Part shown: piece by piece, positions 27,088-36,825 of the stretch | Numbering within the stretch: position 1 is the first letter of the stretch | How the letters are laid out: each line of letters starts with the position of its first letter | Source of the DNA: Solirubrobacterales bacterium | GTDB lineage: Bacteria > Actinomycetota > Thermoleophilia > Solirubrobacterales > 70-9 | Direction of reading: 5' to 3' | NCBI GenBank assembly: GCA_016712175.1 | Contig: JADJRQ010000003.1 | Coordinates: 186,001-250,000, forward strand | Length of the DNA: 64,000 nt | Notes under the pieces: model-generated | Database searches by the model: none | What the model saw: the letters and a program-made list of their open reading frames with translations, nothing else | What the model was told of the DNA's origin: nothing | Position numbers and translations under genes: made by a program

Positions 27088-28284
27088 GTGGCTAACCCGA
27101 TCACCGATCCGGATGTCTCCTGGAAGGACGCAGGATCGGACTTCATTCGAAGCGAGGTCTCCGGCGGATTCGTACTCCTCCTGGCCACGATCGTCGCGAT
27201 TATCTGGGTGAACGCTCCGTTTGGCGACACTTACCAATCGTTCTGGCACACGACACTGACCATCGGGGTCGGCAACTTCTCGGTCTCGGAGGACCTGCAG
27301 CATTGGGTCAACGACGCCCTCATGGTGATCTTCTTCTTCATCGTCGGTCTGGAAATCAAACGCGAACTCGTGGTCGGCGAATTGAATGAACGCTCGAAGG
27401 CGGTGCTCCCGTTCGTCGCTGCCCTGGGTGGCGTCGCCCTCCCCGCCCTCGTCTTCGTCGCCTTCAACCGTTCCGGCGTCGGCTTTGACGGCTGGGCGAT
27501 CCCCATGGCGACCGACATCGCATTCGCAGTCGCTTTGCTCGCGGTTCTCGGCAGCCGGATTCCTTCAGGAGTGCGCCTGTTACTCCTGAGTATCGCCATC
27601 GTCGATGACGTCTTTGCGATCACTGTCATCGCGTTCTTCTATACCGACGGCATCGACCTGGCCTGGCTTGCCCTGGGTTTCGGTGGGCTGGGCGTCGTGG
27701 TAGTGATGCGATCCCTCGGAGTCACGCGGATCGCCCTCTATGCGGTCGTCGGAGTTATCGCCTGGTTCGGCCTGTTCGAATCGGGCGTTCACGCGACGAT
27801 CGCCGGGGTTCTGCTTGGGCTCTTGACCCCGGCCCACCCGCTAAAGAGTGGAAAGCACGTCCTTGAAGATCTCGAGCACGGCCTCCATCCCTACAGCAGC
27901 CTTCTGATCGTGCCTTTGTTTGCGATGGCGAACGCGGGGATCGTTCTCGACACCCAGGTCATGGGCGACGCCGTCGCCAATTCGGTCTTCTGGGGAATCG
28001 TTCTCGGCCTCGTGCTCGGCAAGTTCTTCGGCATCAGCCTTGCAACCTTCGCCGCGCAGAAATTCGGACTTGGCGAGGTTCCGGAAGGCGTGGAGACCCG
28101 GCATGTGTGGGGGATCGCCGCGCTCGGTGGAATCGGCTTCACCGTTTCTCTCTTCATCACCCAACTGGCGTACGACGCGCCCGACACGGTTGAAATCGCG
28201 AAGCTCGGCATCTTTGCCGCTTCGATCATCAGCGCGATCCTGGGATCACTCCTGCTACTGCGGGGAACCGACTCGGAGGAGTAG
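27088..28284 (+). CDS. nhaA: Na+/H+ antiporter NhaA
   Basis: A 398-residue antiporter with about 11-12 membrane helices. The signature region VSLAIVDD-type motif appears as LLLSIAIVDDVFAITVIAFFY, holding the paired Asp residues that bind Na+. WAIPMATDIAFAVALLAVLG and FFIVGLEIKRELVVGEL are also typical NhaA blocks. It exports sodium using the proton gradient. The GTG at 27088 is chosen. The 3' end overlaps the annotated gltD frame by 56 nt on the opposite strand, though the real gltD end may stop short of it. Confidence 0.93.
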   Translation: MANPITDPDVSWKDAGSDFIRSEVSGGFVLLLATIVAIIWVNAPFGDTYQSFWHTTLTIGVGNFSVSEDLQHWVNDALMVIFFFIVGLEIKRELVVGELNERSKAVLPFVAALGGVALPALVFVAFNRSGVGFDGWAIPMATDIAFAVALLAVLGSRIPSGVRLLLLSIAIVDDVFAITVIAFFYTDGIDLAWLALGFGGLGVVVVMRSLGVTRIALYAVVGVIAWFGLFESGVHATIAGVLLGLLTPAHPLKSGKHVLEDLEHGLHPYSSLLIVPLFAMANAGIVLDTQVMGDAVANSVFWGIVLGLVLGKFFGISLATFAAQKFGLGEVPEGVETRHVWGIAALGGIGFTVSLFITQLAYDAPDTVEIAKLGIFAASIISAILGSLLLLRGTDSEE

Positions 28285-29869
28285 CGCCTAGGTTTCCAGC
28301 GCCCGGCCAGCGGATACGTCCGGGTCCGGACCCATCCCCGGGTGAGACGTGGTTCGGCGGGCCCTCGGGACCGCTGTCGGCGGCTTCGACGTTTCCGGTG
28401 TGGATCTCCGGGCTCGTCGGGATGCCCTCTAACTGGTCGAGATAGCGGTCGACCATACGGGCACACTGGCGCCCTTCGTTGATCGCCCACACGATCAGGG
28501 ACTGGCCTCGACGTGCGTCCCCCGCTGCGAAGACGCCGGGAACTGAAGTTTCGTAAGTGCCGGCCTTGACGTTGCCCCGGCCATCCTTTTCAACGCCCAG
28601 GCCATCAAGTAGTTCCTGCTCCGGATGGAGGAAGCCCATCGCCAGAAGGACGAGGTCGGCTTCGATCTCGAAGCCGGTGCCTTCAACTGGTCCGAACGGC
28701 GGTGCATCCTCGGCGCGGGCAGCGTGAAGGGTCTTGACCTGGCCGTCTTCTCCACTCAGATGGGTGGTGGTGATCGAGAAGTCCTGTTCGCCCTTGTCAA
28801 CCCGGCGGGCCTCTTCCATCGCGTAGGAAAGGCGGAACTTCTGGGGCCAGAGCGGCCAGGGCGTCTGATCATCGGGACGGGATTCGGACGGCTCGGGCAG
28901 CAGTTCGAGCTGGACGACCTGCTTGGCGCCTTCGCGGATCGAGTTGCCGACGCAGTCGGCTCCGGTGTCGCCACCGCCGATGACGACGACGTTCTTGCCC
29001 GCAGCCGTGATGTTGCCGGCTGGAGGCGGGGTGGCAAGGGGCTTGGGTCCGACTTCATCCGCCACCCAGCGGTTGCGGATGTATAGATATTCCATCGCGA
29101 AGTGGACCCCATCGAGCTCGCGCCCGGGCACCGGCAGGTCGCGCGGGACGCGGGATCCGGTCGACAGGATCACTGCGTCGTATCGCGATCTAAGTTCTTC
29201 AACGGTGATGTCGACTCCGACGTCGACGCCGCACTTGACTACGACGCCTTCGTGGATCAGCTGCTGCACGCGGCGTTCGACAGCGGTCTTCTCGATCTTG
29301 AAGTCAGGCACGCCGAAGCGGATCAGGCCACCTGCGGCCTCGTCACGCTCATAGAGGACGACCGAGTGGCCGGCTCGCCGGAGCTGCTGGGCGGCGGCCA
29401 TGCCGGCCGGACCGGAACCAACCACGGCAACCGTCCTCAGCGTTTCGCGCTTGGGCGGACGGGGCCGGATCCAGCCTTCCTTCCAGCCGTGATCGACGAT
29501 CGCCTGCTCGATCTGCTTGATCGTCACCGCTTCGTTCTCACGGATCTCGAGGACACAGGCGGCTTCGCAGGGAGCCGGGCAGAGCGTTCCGGTGAATTCG
29601 GGGAAGTTGTTGGTGGCGTGAAGCTGCCGCATTGCGTCCTGCCAGCGGCCGTGGTAGACGAGGTCGTTCCAGTCGGGGATCAGGTTGCCAAGGGGGCATC
29701 CGTTGTGGCAGAACGGGACGCCACAGTCCATGCAGCGGGCGCCTTGGGCGGAGAGCTCCTCGTCGTTCCGCTTCTCGACGATTTCGTTGTAGTCCTCGAC
29801 CCGTTCACCGGCATCCCGATAATGAATTCCGGCTCTTTCGATATGGAGGAAGCCACCGAGCTTGCCCAT
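28229..29869 (-). CDS. gltD: Glutamate synthase small (beta) subunit
   Basis: A protein of about 530-546 residues that supplies electrons from NADPH to GltB. The N-terminal region has the Cys pattern for 4Fe-4S clusters (CMDCGVPFCHNGCPLGN and CPAPCEAACVL). FAD binding is VAVVGSGPAGMAAAQQL and NADPH binding VVVIGGGDTGADC; the end motif is GVFAAGDARRGQSLIV. After about residue 500 the frame becomes Gly/Pro/Arg-rich and runs 56 nt into nhaA. In another frame the tail reads PGMGPDPDVSAGRALET and stops at 28288, just clear of nhaA, so a frameshift near 28340 is possible. It begins 4 nt after gltB. Confidence 0.92.
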   Translation of the reverse strand: MGKLGGFLHIERAGIHYRDAGERVEDYNEIVEKRNDEELSAQGARCMDCGVPFCHNGCPLGNLIPDWNDLVYHGRWQDAMRQLHATNNFPEFTGTLCPAPCEAACVLEIRENEAVTIKQIEQAIVDHGWKEGWIRPRPPKRETLRTVAVVGSGPAGMAAAQQLRRAGHSVVLYERDEAAGGLIRFGVPDFKIEKTAVERRVQQLIHEGVVVKCGVDVGVDITVEELRSRYDAVILSTGSRVPRDLPVPGRELDGVHFAMEYLYIRNRWVADEVGPKPLATPPPAGNITAAGKNVVVIGGGDTGADCVGNSIREGAKQVVQLELLPEPSESRPDDQTPWPLWPQKFRLSYAMEEARRVDKGEQDFSITTTHLSGEDGQVKTLHAARAEDAPPFGPVEGTGFEIEADLVLLAMGFLHPEQELLDGLGVEKDGRGNVKAGTYETSVPGVFAAGDARRGQSLIVWAINEGRQCARMVDRYLDQLEGIPTSPEIHTGNVEAADSGPEGPPNHVSPGDGSGPGRIRWPGAGNLGATPPSRFPAVAGVIPGSR

Positions 29870-29873
29870 GTGT

Positions 29874-32800
29874 TCAGGCCTCCCTGTCCGCGGACACAGT
29901 TTGTGGTTCGCCGATCACATCGACCGCACCATCGAGTTCGGAAACGCTCTGAGCCTTCGCCGTCTCTTCTTCCAGCTCGGCGAGAACGCGTTTGTAGTCG
30001 GCCGGGAAGATCTTCACGAACCGGGACGAGCTTTCTGTCCAGCTGCTCAACAGGCGGTCTGCGACCTTCGACCCGGTGCGTCGGCCGTGCTCTTCAATCA
30101 GTTCCCGCAACTCGATCAGGTCGGCTTCATCCGGGGTTTCGATCTGGTTGCGCATGGTCGGATTGACCCGCTGCTCGAATTTGCCGTTCTCATCAAGTAC
30201 GTAGGCAATGCCACCGCTCATGCCGGCAGCAAAGTTGCGGCCGGTCGGTCCGAGCACGGCGACCTGGCCTCCCGTCATGTATTCGCAGCCGTGGTCGCCG
30301 ACACCTTCGATGACTGCGGTGGCTCCGGAATTGCGGACGGCGAAACGTTCGCCACCGATGCCGCGGAAGAAGGCCCGTCCCTTGGTCGCACCATAGAGCG
30401 CGGTGTTGCCGACGATTACGTTGTGTTCCGGTACGTAAGTGATGTCTTCGGGTGGCGAAACCGCGATCGTTCCGCCGGAGAGACCCTTGCCGACGTAGTC
30501 GTTGACACCGCCGCGGAGCGAGAAGGAAACACCGGGCGCAAGCCAGCCACCGAAGGACTGTCCAGCATTGCCTTTCAGGTTGACCCTGATCGTGTCATCC
30601 GGGAGACCCTCCGCCCCATACTTGACTGCAACCGAGTTGGAGAGGATTCCGCCGACGCAGCGGTCGATGTTCTTGACTTCGGCATCGAACTCAACCGGAG
30701 TGCCGTTCTCGAGGGCAGCCTTCGACTCTTCGATCAGCTTCCAATCGAGGTTGTCGTCGAGCGGCGACGCCTGGTCGATCATCTGCCGGCGGGGAGCATC
30801 GTCGGGAACGTCTTCGGGGAAGGCGAGCACGTTGCTGAGGTCGATCCCACGGGCCTTCCAGTGTTCGACGGCGTCGTCAGCCTCGATCAGGTCGTGACGC
30901 CCGATCAGTTCATCGATCGTTCGTACGCCGAGCTCGGCCATGACGCGACGGGCCTCTTCGGCAACGAAGAAGAAGTAGTTGACGACGTGCTCGGGCTGGC
31001 CTTTGAAGCGCTTGCGCAGTTCCGGGTCCTGGGTGGCGATGCCGACCGGACAGGTATTCAGGTGGCAGGCACGCATCATGATGCAGCCGGTGGCGATCAG
31101 GGGAGCGGTCGAGAACCCGTACTCGTCCGCACCCAGAAGGGCTGCGATCACAACATCACGGCCCGTCTTCAGCTGGCCGTCGGTCTGGACCCGGATCCTT
31201 GAGCGCAGATCGTTCTTGATCAGCGTCTGCTGGGTCTCGGCAAGGCCGATCTCCCAGGGGATGCCGGCCGACTGGATCGAAGAGAGCGGCGAGGCTCCAG
31301 TGCCGCCGTCATGTCCGGCAATCAGGACGTGGTCGGCGTTGGCCTTGGCGACGCCGGCGGCGACCGTGCCGACACCGACTTCGGCGACGAGCTTGACCGA
31401 AACCGAAGCCTTGGGATTGGCGCAGCGCAGGTCGTAGATCAGCTGCTTGAGGTCCTCGATCGAATAGATGTCGTGGTGCGGCGGTGGCGAAATCAGGGTC
31501 ACACCTGGCGTCGTGTGGCGGACCGACCCGATGTACTTGTCCACCTTGTGACCGGGCAGCTGGCCGCCTTCGCCGGGCTTGGCACCCTGGGCCATCTTGA
31601 TCTGGAGCTGGTCGGCATTCGAAAGGTAGTGGATGGTCACGCCGAAGCGGCCGGAAGCGACCTGTTTGATCGACGAGCGGCGCAAGTCGCCATTGGCGTC
31701 GGGGTTGAAGCGGACGGGGTCCTCCCCGCCTTCGCCGGTGTTCGACTTGCCGCCGAGACGGTTCATGGCGATCGCGAGGGTCTCGTGCGATTCCCGGGAG
31801 ATCGAGCCGAGTGACATTGCGCCGGTGGCAAAACGCTTGACGATTTCTGATGCCGGTTCGACCTCTTCAAGCGGCACTGTATCCTGCGTGTCGCTGAGTT
31901 TGAAAAGGCCACGCAGGGTCGCCTTCTTCACCGCGGTGTCGTTGACCTGCTCGGCGAACTCGTCGTACTTCGCCTGGGCGTCGCCTCCGGCGCCACGCAC
32001 CGCATGCTGGACCAGGGCGATGGTCTCGGGGTTCCACTGGTGGAACTCACCGTCCCGGCGCCAGGCGTAGACGCCACCAACCGGCAGCAGGTCCTCGTGG
32101 CTGCTCGGGTAGGCCGCCGTGTGCCGGTCGAGAGTCTCGGCGGCAATGACGCCGAGGCCGATGCCACCGATCCGGGATGCCGTCCCGGTGAAGTACTTGT
32201 CGACCATTTCCTTCTCGAGGCCGACCGCTTCAAAAATCTGGGCGCCACAGTAGGACTGGATCGTTGAAATGCCCATCTTCGAGATCGTCTTGAGCAGCCC
32301 CTTGCCAATCGCCTTGACGACGTTCCGCTGGGCGCGGTCGGGCGATTCCATGTCGGGAATGAGGCCCTGCACCACGAGATCGTCGACGCTGTCGAGCATC
32401 AGGTACGGGTTGATCGCGCTGCAGCCGTAACCGATCAGGGTCGCCATGTGGTGAACCTCGCGTGGCTCACCGGATTCGAGGACCATGCCGGCCTTCAGGC
32501 GCGTACCGGCCCGAACCAGATGGTGATGAACCGAGGCTACTGCCAGGAGAGCGGGGATCGGCACCCGGCGGGGACCCATCCGGCGGTCCGAGAGGATCAG
32601 GATGTTGTAGCCGTTCTCAATCGCTTCTTCGGCCTCTTCACAGATGGCCTGGATGCGGCTCGCGAGTCCCTCGGGTCCTTCGGCGACGTCCCAGGTGATG
32701 TCGATCGTGTCCGCCTGGAAGATGTCGTGGTTGACGTGGCGGATCGTTTCGAGTTCCTGGTTCATCAGGATCGGCTGGTCGAGGCAGAGTTGGTGCGCGT

Positions 32801-34457
32801 GCTGCTCGGTCTCGGCGAGCAGGTTTTGCTCGGAGCCAACACCGACGGCGAGGCTCATCACGACTTCCTCGCGGATCGGGTCGACCGGCGGGTTGGTGAC
32901 CTGCGCGAAAAGCTGCTTGAAATAGCTGTAGAGCGGCGGACGGCTGTCGGAGAGCACCGGCAACGCGTTGTCGTTGCCCATGGAGCCGGTCGGCTCGGCA
33001 CCGGTGGCGGCCATCGGTGTGATCAGGACACGCAAATCTTCCTGGGTGTAACCGAAGGCGAGCTGGCGGCGCGAGGTCGGCTGGACTCCGGTCATCGTCA
33101 CGTATGCCGTCGGCAGGTCGTCGAAGTGGACTGACGACCGGTCGAACCATTCGCCATAGGGCTGCTGCGTTGCGATTTCGCGCTTGACTTCGTCGTCCTC
33201 GACGATCATGTGTTTCTCGAGATCGACCAGGAAGAGCTTGCCGGGCTGCAGGCGGCCGAGCCGCTTGATTTCTTCCGGCTTGATGTCAAGCAGGCCGATT
33301 TCGGAGCCGAGAATGACCATTCCATCTGTGGTCTCGACCCAGCGGCCGGGACGCAGACCGTTGCGATCGAGCGTCGCGCCGATCACTCGGCCATCGGTAA
33401 AGCAGACAGCTGCCGGTCCGTCCCACGGCTCCATCAGGCAGGAATGGAAGGCGTAGAAGCCCTTGAGCTCGTCGGAGAGGTCTTCGCGGTCGCGGTAGGC
33501 CTCGGGAATCATCATCATCGCCGCGTGAGGCAGGGAACGACCGGCGAGCATCAGCAGCTCGAGCACGTTGTCGAAGGTGGCAGAATCGGAGCCGTCGGGT
33601 CGCACCACCGGAACGACCTTCTGGAGGTCGTCACCGAAGAGCTCCGAAGCGAGCTCGGATTCGCGGGCCCGCATCCAGTTGATGTTGCCGCGCAGGGTGT
33701 TGATCTCGCCGTTGTGGGCGATCAGGCGGAACGGATGAGCCAGTGCCCAGCTGGGGAAAGTGTTGGTGGAGAAGCGGGAGTGGACCAGCGCCATCGCCGA
33801 ACGCATCCGCTCGTCGCGCAGCTCCGGGTAGAAACCGGGCACCTGGTACGAGGTGAGCATCCCCTTGTAGACGATGGTCCTTGAAGAACATGAAGCGAAG
33901 TAGAACTCGCCGTGGGCCTCCATGTCGCAGGTCCTCCGGATGAGGTAGAGCTTGCGCTCAAAGGCGTCTTGATCGCCGACGACGTTCTCGCCGGCGCCGA
34001 CGAACAGCTGCATCACATGCGGACGGCTCAGGTTCGCGGTCTCCCCGACGTGGCCGGTATCGATTGGGACGTTGCGCCAGCCGAGCACGACCTGACCGGC
34101 CTCTTCGACCTTGGCCTCGATCATCTCGACGAGTTCGGCTCGACGGGCGTCGTCCTGCGGCAGGAAGCACATTGCCACGCCGTACTCACCTACCGGCGGA
34201 AGATCGACTCCTGCCGCCTCCCGGAAGAACAGGTCCGGGATCTGGATCAGAATGCCGGCACCGTCGCCGGTGCTGGCGTCGGCCCCGGCTGCTCCACGGT
34301 GCTCGAGGTTCTCGAGAGCGAGCAGACCGTTCGAAACGACGTCATGGCGTGCCTCATTATCGAGGCGCGCAACCATCGCGACTCCGCATGCATCATGTTC
34401 AAATGTGGGGTCGTAAAGTCCGTCCGAGGACGGCAACGACGTAACGAATTCGGTCAT
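29874..34457 (-). CDS. gltB: Glutamate synthase large (alpha) subunit
   Basis: A 1527-residue amidotransferase making two glutamates from glutamine and 2-oxoglutarate. The class II glutaminase Cys is in FEHDACGVAMVARL (about residue 24), so a short propeptide is removed. The FMN-barrel part has the TGAMSLGSISRESHETLA and NRLGGKSNTGEGGED blocks. The 3Fe-4S Cys cluster is CIMMRACHLNTCPVGIATQD. The C-terminal GXGXG repeats end with the GHGC-like region. The 186-bp leader contains a hairpin GCGGT-GAAA-ACCGC at about 34517 but no recognised riboswitch. It forms an operon with gltD. Confidence 0.96.
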   Translation of the reverse strand: MTEFVTSLPSSDGLYDPTFEHDACGVAMVARLDNEARHDVVSNGLLALENLEHRGAAGADASTGDGAGILIQIPDLFFREAAGVDLPPVGEYGVAMCFLPQDDARRAELVEMIEAKVEEAGQVVLGWRNVPIDTGHVGETANLSRPHVMQLFVGAGENVVGDQDAFERKLYLIRRTCDMEAHGEFYFASCSSRTIVYKGMLTSYQVPGFYPELRDERMRSAMALVHSRFSTNTFPSWALAHPFRLIAHNGEINTLRGNINWMRARESELASELFGDDLQKVVPVVRPDGSDSATFDNVLELLMLAGRSLPHAAMMMIPEAYRDREDLSDELKGFYAFHSCLMEPWDGPAAVCFTDGRVIGATLDRNGLRPGRWVETTDGMVILGSEIGLLDIKPEEIKRLGRLQPGKLFLVDLEKHMIVEDDEVKREIATQQPYGEWFDRSSVHFDDLPTAYVTMTGVQPTSRRQLAFGYTQEDLRVLITPMAATGAEPTGSMGNDNALPVLSDSRPPLYSYFKQLFAQVTNPPVDPIREEVVMSLAVGVGSEQNLLAETEQHAHQLCLDQPILMNQELETIRHVNHDIFQADTIDITWDVAEGPEGLASRIQAICEEAEEAIENGYNILILSDRRMGPRRVPIPALLAVASVHHHLVRAGTRLKAGMVLESGEPREVHHMATLIGYGCSAINPYLMLDSVDDLVVQGLIPDMESPDRAQRNVVKAIGKGLLKTISKMGISTIQSYCGAQIFEAVGLEKEMVDKYFTGTASRIGGIGLGVIAAETLDRHTAAYPSSHEDLLPVGGVYAWRRDGEFHQWNPETIALVQHAVRGAGGDAQAKYDEFAEQVNDTAVKKATLRGLFKLSDTQDTVPLEEVEPASEIVKRFATGAMSLGSISRESHETLAIAMNRLGGKSNTGEGGEDPVRFNPDANGDLRRSSIKQVASGRFGVTIHYLSNADQLQIKMAQGAKPGEGGQLPGHKVDKYIGSVRHTTPGVTLISPPPHHDIYSIEDLKQLIYDLRCANPKASVSVKLVAEVGVGTVAAGVAKANADHVLIAGHDGGTGASPLSSIQSAGIPWEIGLAETQQTLIKNDLRSRIRVQTDGQLKTGRDVVIAALLGADEYGFSTAPLIATGCIMMRACHLNTCPVGIATQDPELRKRFKGQPEHVVNYFFFVAEEARRVMAELGVRTIDELIGRHDLIEADDAVEHWKARGIDLSNVLAFPEDVPDDAPRRQMIDQASPLDDNLDWKLIEESKAALENGTPVEFDAEVKNIDRCVGGILSNSVAVKYGAEGLPDDTIRVNLKGNAGQSFGGWLAPGVSFSLRGGVNDYVGKGLSGGTIAVSPPEDITYVPEHNVIVGNTALYGATKGRAFFRGIGGERFAVRNSGATAVIEGVGDHGCEYMTGGQVAVLGPTGRNFAAGMSGGIAYVLDENGKFEQRVNPTMRNQIETPDEADLIELRELIEEHGRRTGSKVADRLLSSWTESSSRFVKIFPADYKRVLAELEEETAKAQSVSELDGAVDVIGEPQTVSADREA

Positions 34458-34643
34458 TTATCGCGCTTTCAGTGCCGGCGCGGGCTATATGGGTGGTCGG
34501 AATGGGGTGGTTTCAGCGGTGAAAACCGCCATCCGGCCGGAGCCAGTCCACTGACTCAGGATACCGGAGGCAACCTGTTCTTACCTGTCCCACCGGCCAA
34601 GCCGCCGGAGGTTCCTGATTTGCGGTGGCGAGTCAGGGCCCGC

Positions 34644-35483
34644 TCAGCCCGACTTCGCGGCTTTCTCCTCGTACTCGGCGCGCCCCTCGGTATCGACTTT
34701 GGTGAGCACTTCGTCGGCCTTGAAAGCCCTCATGAAGAAGTCGCGGCCGCCGGCCGGAAGAAGCGCGATGGGTGCGGCGATATATCTGGCGTGCCTGGGC
34801 AAATGGACTTCGCTCTCACCCTTGGCGATGGCGCGAGTGATCGCTTCGGCCACTTCCTCCACCTTCAGCAGATCGACCCCCCGGGCCTTGCCGAGTCCAG
34901 CACCAAGCTCGGTGTCGACCGCTCCGGGCATGACGCAGGTCACGCCGACGCCGGTGCCGCGGAGTTCGTTGCGGACAGCGTCCGACAGCCCGACCACGGC
35001 GAACTTGGTCGCGCAGTAGGTGGCACCGCCGGGGAATCCCGACTTGCCGGCCTGCGAGGCGATGTTCACGATCCGCCCTCGCCGTCGCGGCTTCATTAAC
35101 CGCATCCCGATCTTGGTTCCATTGATGACACCAGTGATGTTGACCGCGATCTCGGTCGCGGTTATCGCTTCGGATTCTTCGTCGAGCGGGCCGAGAATCA
35201 TCACGCCGGCGTTGTTGATCAGGGCACTGATCGGTCCCAGCTCGGCTTCGGTGCGTTCGGCGAAGGATTCAAAGGACTCCATGTCAGTCACATCGACACG
35301 GCCACCGATGTTCCCCGGACCGAGTTCGCCGGCCAGCTTCCCGGCGGCGGCGTCGTCAAGGTCGCCGAGGGCGACGCGGGCTCCGGCCCGCACGAGCGAC
35401 CGGGCCGTGGCCTCTCCGATTCCACCGGCACCACCGGTGATCAGCACTACTTCTCCGTTCAGCGGACGCTCAAGCTCACTCAC
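34644..35483 (-). CDS. SDR family NAD(P)-dependent oxidoreductase
   Basis: A 279-residue short-chain dehydrogenase. Cofactor motif VVLITGGAGGIGEATARSLV; ALGDLDD after strand two suggests NAD; NNAG near residue 90; catalytic Ser in IVNIASQAGKSGF and Tyr/Lys in TYCATKFAVVGLSD. The C-terminal region with PAGGRDFFMRAF resembles the other SDR in this window (20723-21538), so the two may be paralogues. It is divergent from ccdA with an 88-bp spacer. The substrate is unknown. Confidence 0.85.
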   Translation of the reverse strand: MSELERPLNGEVVLITGGAGGIGEATARSLVRAGARVALGDLDDAAAGKLAGELGPGNIGGRVDVTDMESFESFAERTEAELGPISALINNAGVMILGPLDEESEAITATEIAVNITGVINGTKIGMRLMKPRRRGRIVNIASQAGKSGFPGGATYCATKFAVVGLSDAVRNELRGTGVGVTCVMPGAVDTELGAGLGKARGVDLLKVEEVAEAITRAIAKGESEVHLPRHARYIAAPIALLPAGGRDFFMRAFKADEVLTKVDTEGRAEYEEKAAKSG

Positions 35484-35571
35484 AGGCTCTCCTTCGGTCT
35501 TCGGGCTGGTCTACGCAATCTATCGCCGCAGCGACACCGCCCGAGACTCCGTCCGACTACCCTTTGTCCCC

Positions 35572-36330
35572 GTGGACATCCTGGCCGCCACAGATCCCGC
35601 CGCGGGAGTCGGACTCTTCGCGGCCCTCCTCGCGGGACTGGTCTCATTCCTCTCCCCCTGCGTACTGCCCCTGGTGCCCGGTTATCTGTCCGCCGTGTCC
35701 GGAATTTCTCCCGAAGACCTGGACGATGCCGGCTGGCGAAAGGTGCTCGCGCCGAGCCTCCTCTTCTGCGCCAGCTTCTCAGGGATATTCATCCTCCTCG
35801 GCCTGACCGCCACCAAGATCGGCTCCACCCTGAGTGATCACCGGGAGCTGCTCGACAAGATCGCAGCGGCGCTGATCATCCTGATGGGCATCCTCTTCGT
35901 TGCATCGTTCTTCTTCCTGAAGTTGAACAAGGAGTGGCACTTCGAAGCGCTCATGGCCCGGGCCGGCAAAGGCGGACCGATCGTCGCCGGAGCCGCCTTC
36001 GCGGTGGCCTGGACCCCCTGCATTGGCCCCACCCTCGGAGCCATCCTTTCCGCGGCATCGCTCACCGACTCCGCCGCCCGCGGGGCACTTCTTCTCGCCG
36101 TCTACTCAGCCGGACTGGCGATCCCGTTCCTGCTGGCAGCGGTCGCCTTCAACCGCATGACAACGGCTTTCGCGGTGGTCAAGAGGCACTACAACGTGAT
36201 CATCGCGATCGGAGGAGTAATCCTGATCGCGATGGGAGTCCTCATCTGGACGGGAGAGTTCTACCGAATCAACATCGAAGTCCAGAGCTGGCTAAGTGAC
36301 CTGGGACTGGATTTCTGGAACAACGTCTAG
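35572..36330 (+). CDS. ccdA: Cytochrome c biogenesis protein CcdA
   Basis: A 252-residue thiol-disulphide transporter with six membrane helices that moves reducing power across the membrane. The two redox Cys are in GLVSFLSPCVLPLVPGYLSA and FAVAWTPCIGPTLGAILSAAS, the hallmark CcdA motifs. The GTG at 35572 fits the family start; the frame is open upstream without similarity. Its partners (resB, resC or thioredoxin-like genes) are not adjacent. The stop codon is followed immediately by dispersed palindromic repeats. Confidence 0.88.
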   Translation: MDILAATDPAAGVGLFAALLAGLVSFLSPCVLPLVPGYLSAVSGISPEDLDDAGWRKVLAPSLLFCASFSGIFILLGLTATKIGSTLSDHRELLDKIAAALIILMGILFVASFFFLKLNKEWHFEALMARAGKGGPIVAGAAFAVAWTPCIGPTLGAILSAASLTDSAARGALLLAVYSAGLAIPFLLAAVAFNRMTTAFAVVKRHYNVIIAIGGVILIAMGVLIWTGEFYRINIEVQSWLSDLGLDFWNNV

Positions 36331-36360
36331 GAAGCGGCACCCGGGAACTGCCTGAGTGGT
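36331..36360 (+). repeat. Partial left arm of the dispersed palindromic repeat
   Basis: This 30-bp stretch (GAAGCGGCACCCGGGAACTG, then CCTGAGTGGT) repeats the left arm of the full copy that starts at 36361. It keeps the CTGCC variant of the stem that copies B and C have, whereas the adjoining full copy has GTCC. It begins directly after the ccdA stop codon. Confidence 0.55.
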
Positions 36361-36502
36361 GTGAAGCGGCACCCGGGAACGTCCTGAGCTCGCCTGGACT
36401 TCGTCGACGGCAGGGAATATCAGCTCAAGTACGGAAGTACGATCGCGGATATTCCTGCCTTTACCCTCCTCGCCAGCCGCGGCTCAGGACGTCCCCGTGA
36501 CC
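36361..36502 (+). repeat. Dispersed ~135-bp palindromic repeat, copy A
   Basis: An imperfect palindrome. Outer arms GGGAACGTCCTGAGC and GCTCAGGACGTCCCC pair; inner arms GGCAGGGAATATC and GATATTCCTGCC pair. The centre contains CAGCTCAAGTACG and GTACGATCGCGG. Between arms lies CCTGGACTTCGTCGACG on the left and TTTACCCTCCTCGCCAGCC on the right, both conserved in copies B (37201-37336, inverted) and C (59631-59763). The stems differ between copies in a compensated way while the loops are kept. It lies 3' of ccdA. Confidence 0.75.
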
Positions 36503-36557
36503 ACTTGCGGGAGCCCTGGGAAGGCCGAGCGCTTAAAGCACGGAGGCATGGAGGTGA

Positions 36558-36643
36558 CTCGCGGGCCTTCAAGTCCAGCGAGACCACGAAAGTCAGTGAT
36601 AATCGCTGACTTTCGTGGTCTCGGAGCCCTTCGGGGCCGCGAG
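36558..36643. repeat. Long perfect hairpin within nested inverted repeat
   Basis: CGAGACCACGAAAGTCAG at 36579-36596 and its exact complement at 36606-36623 form an 18-bp stem around a 9-nt loop. Loop bases GAT and ATC can extend the helix. Outer arms CTCGCGGGCC (36558-36567) and GGCCGCGAG (36635-36643) can also pair, giving a cruciform of about 86 bp. No T tract and no coding frame are present. Confidence 0.65.
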
Positions 36644-36716
36644 AAAACTTCGGCATTTGCACCGATATCGCCATCACCTGGCCGTATGGACCGCGCCGCC
36701 CGCCACTCTGGGCTCA

Positions 36717-36825
36717 GGTGCGGGGTACGGAGGTGCCCCCGGAGGGCTGGCGACCAAGGAGATCCCGCAGCTCGCCCCGATCAGGGGAGCGTTGCCCCGG
36801 AGGAGGTACCTCCGTGCCCTGCACC
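36717..36825. repeat. Inverted repeat with 24-bp arms
   Basis: The left arm at 36717-36740 (starts GGTGCGGGGTACGGAGG) and the right arm at 36802-36825 (ends TCCGTGCCCTGCACC) are complementary at 20 of 24 positions, separated by 61 bp. The spacer holds GGCTGGC, AAGGAG, CAGCTC and CGATC, short strings that also occur in the central part of the dispersed repeat copies. It could be a diverged relative, but that is weak. It ends 11 bp before the 3' end of a hypothetical gene. Confidence 0.5.

Noticed and set aside
29862..31202. 446-residue plus-strand open frame inside gltB
   Set aside because: It is antisense to a clearly conserved gene, has no family features, and GC-rich codon use makes such long shadow frames common here.
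34458..34643. gltB leader, inspected for a glutamine or other riboswitch
   Set aside because: Only a 5-bp GNRA-type hairpin is visible; no match to known nitrogen riboswitches that I can recognise.
33912..35099. 395-residue plus-strand open frame across the gltB start and the next SDR gene
   Set aside because: Shadow of two good minus-strand genes; no start signal or motif.
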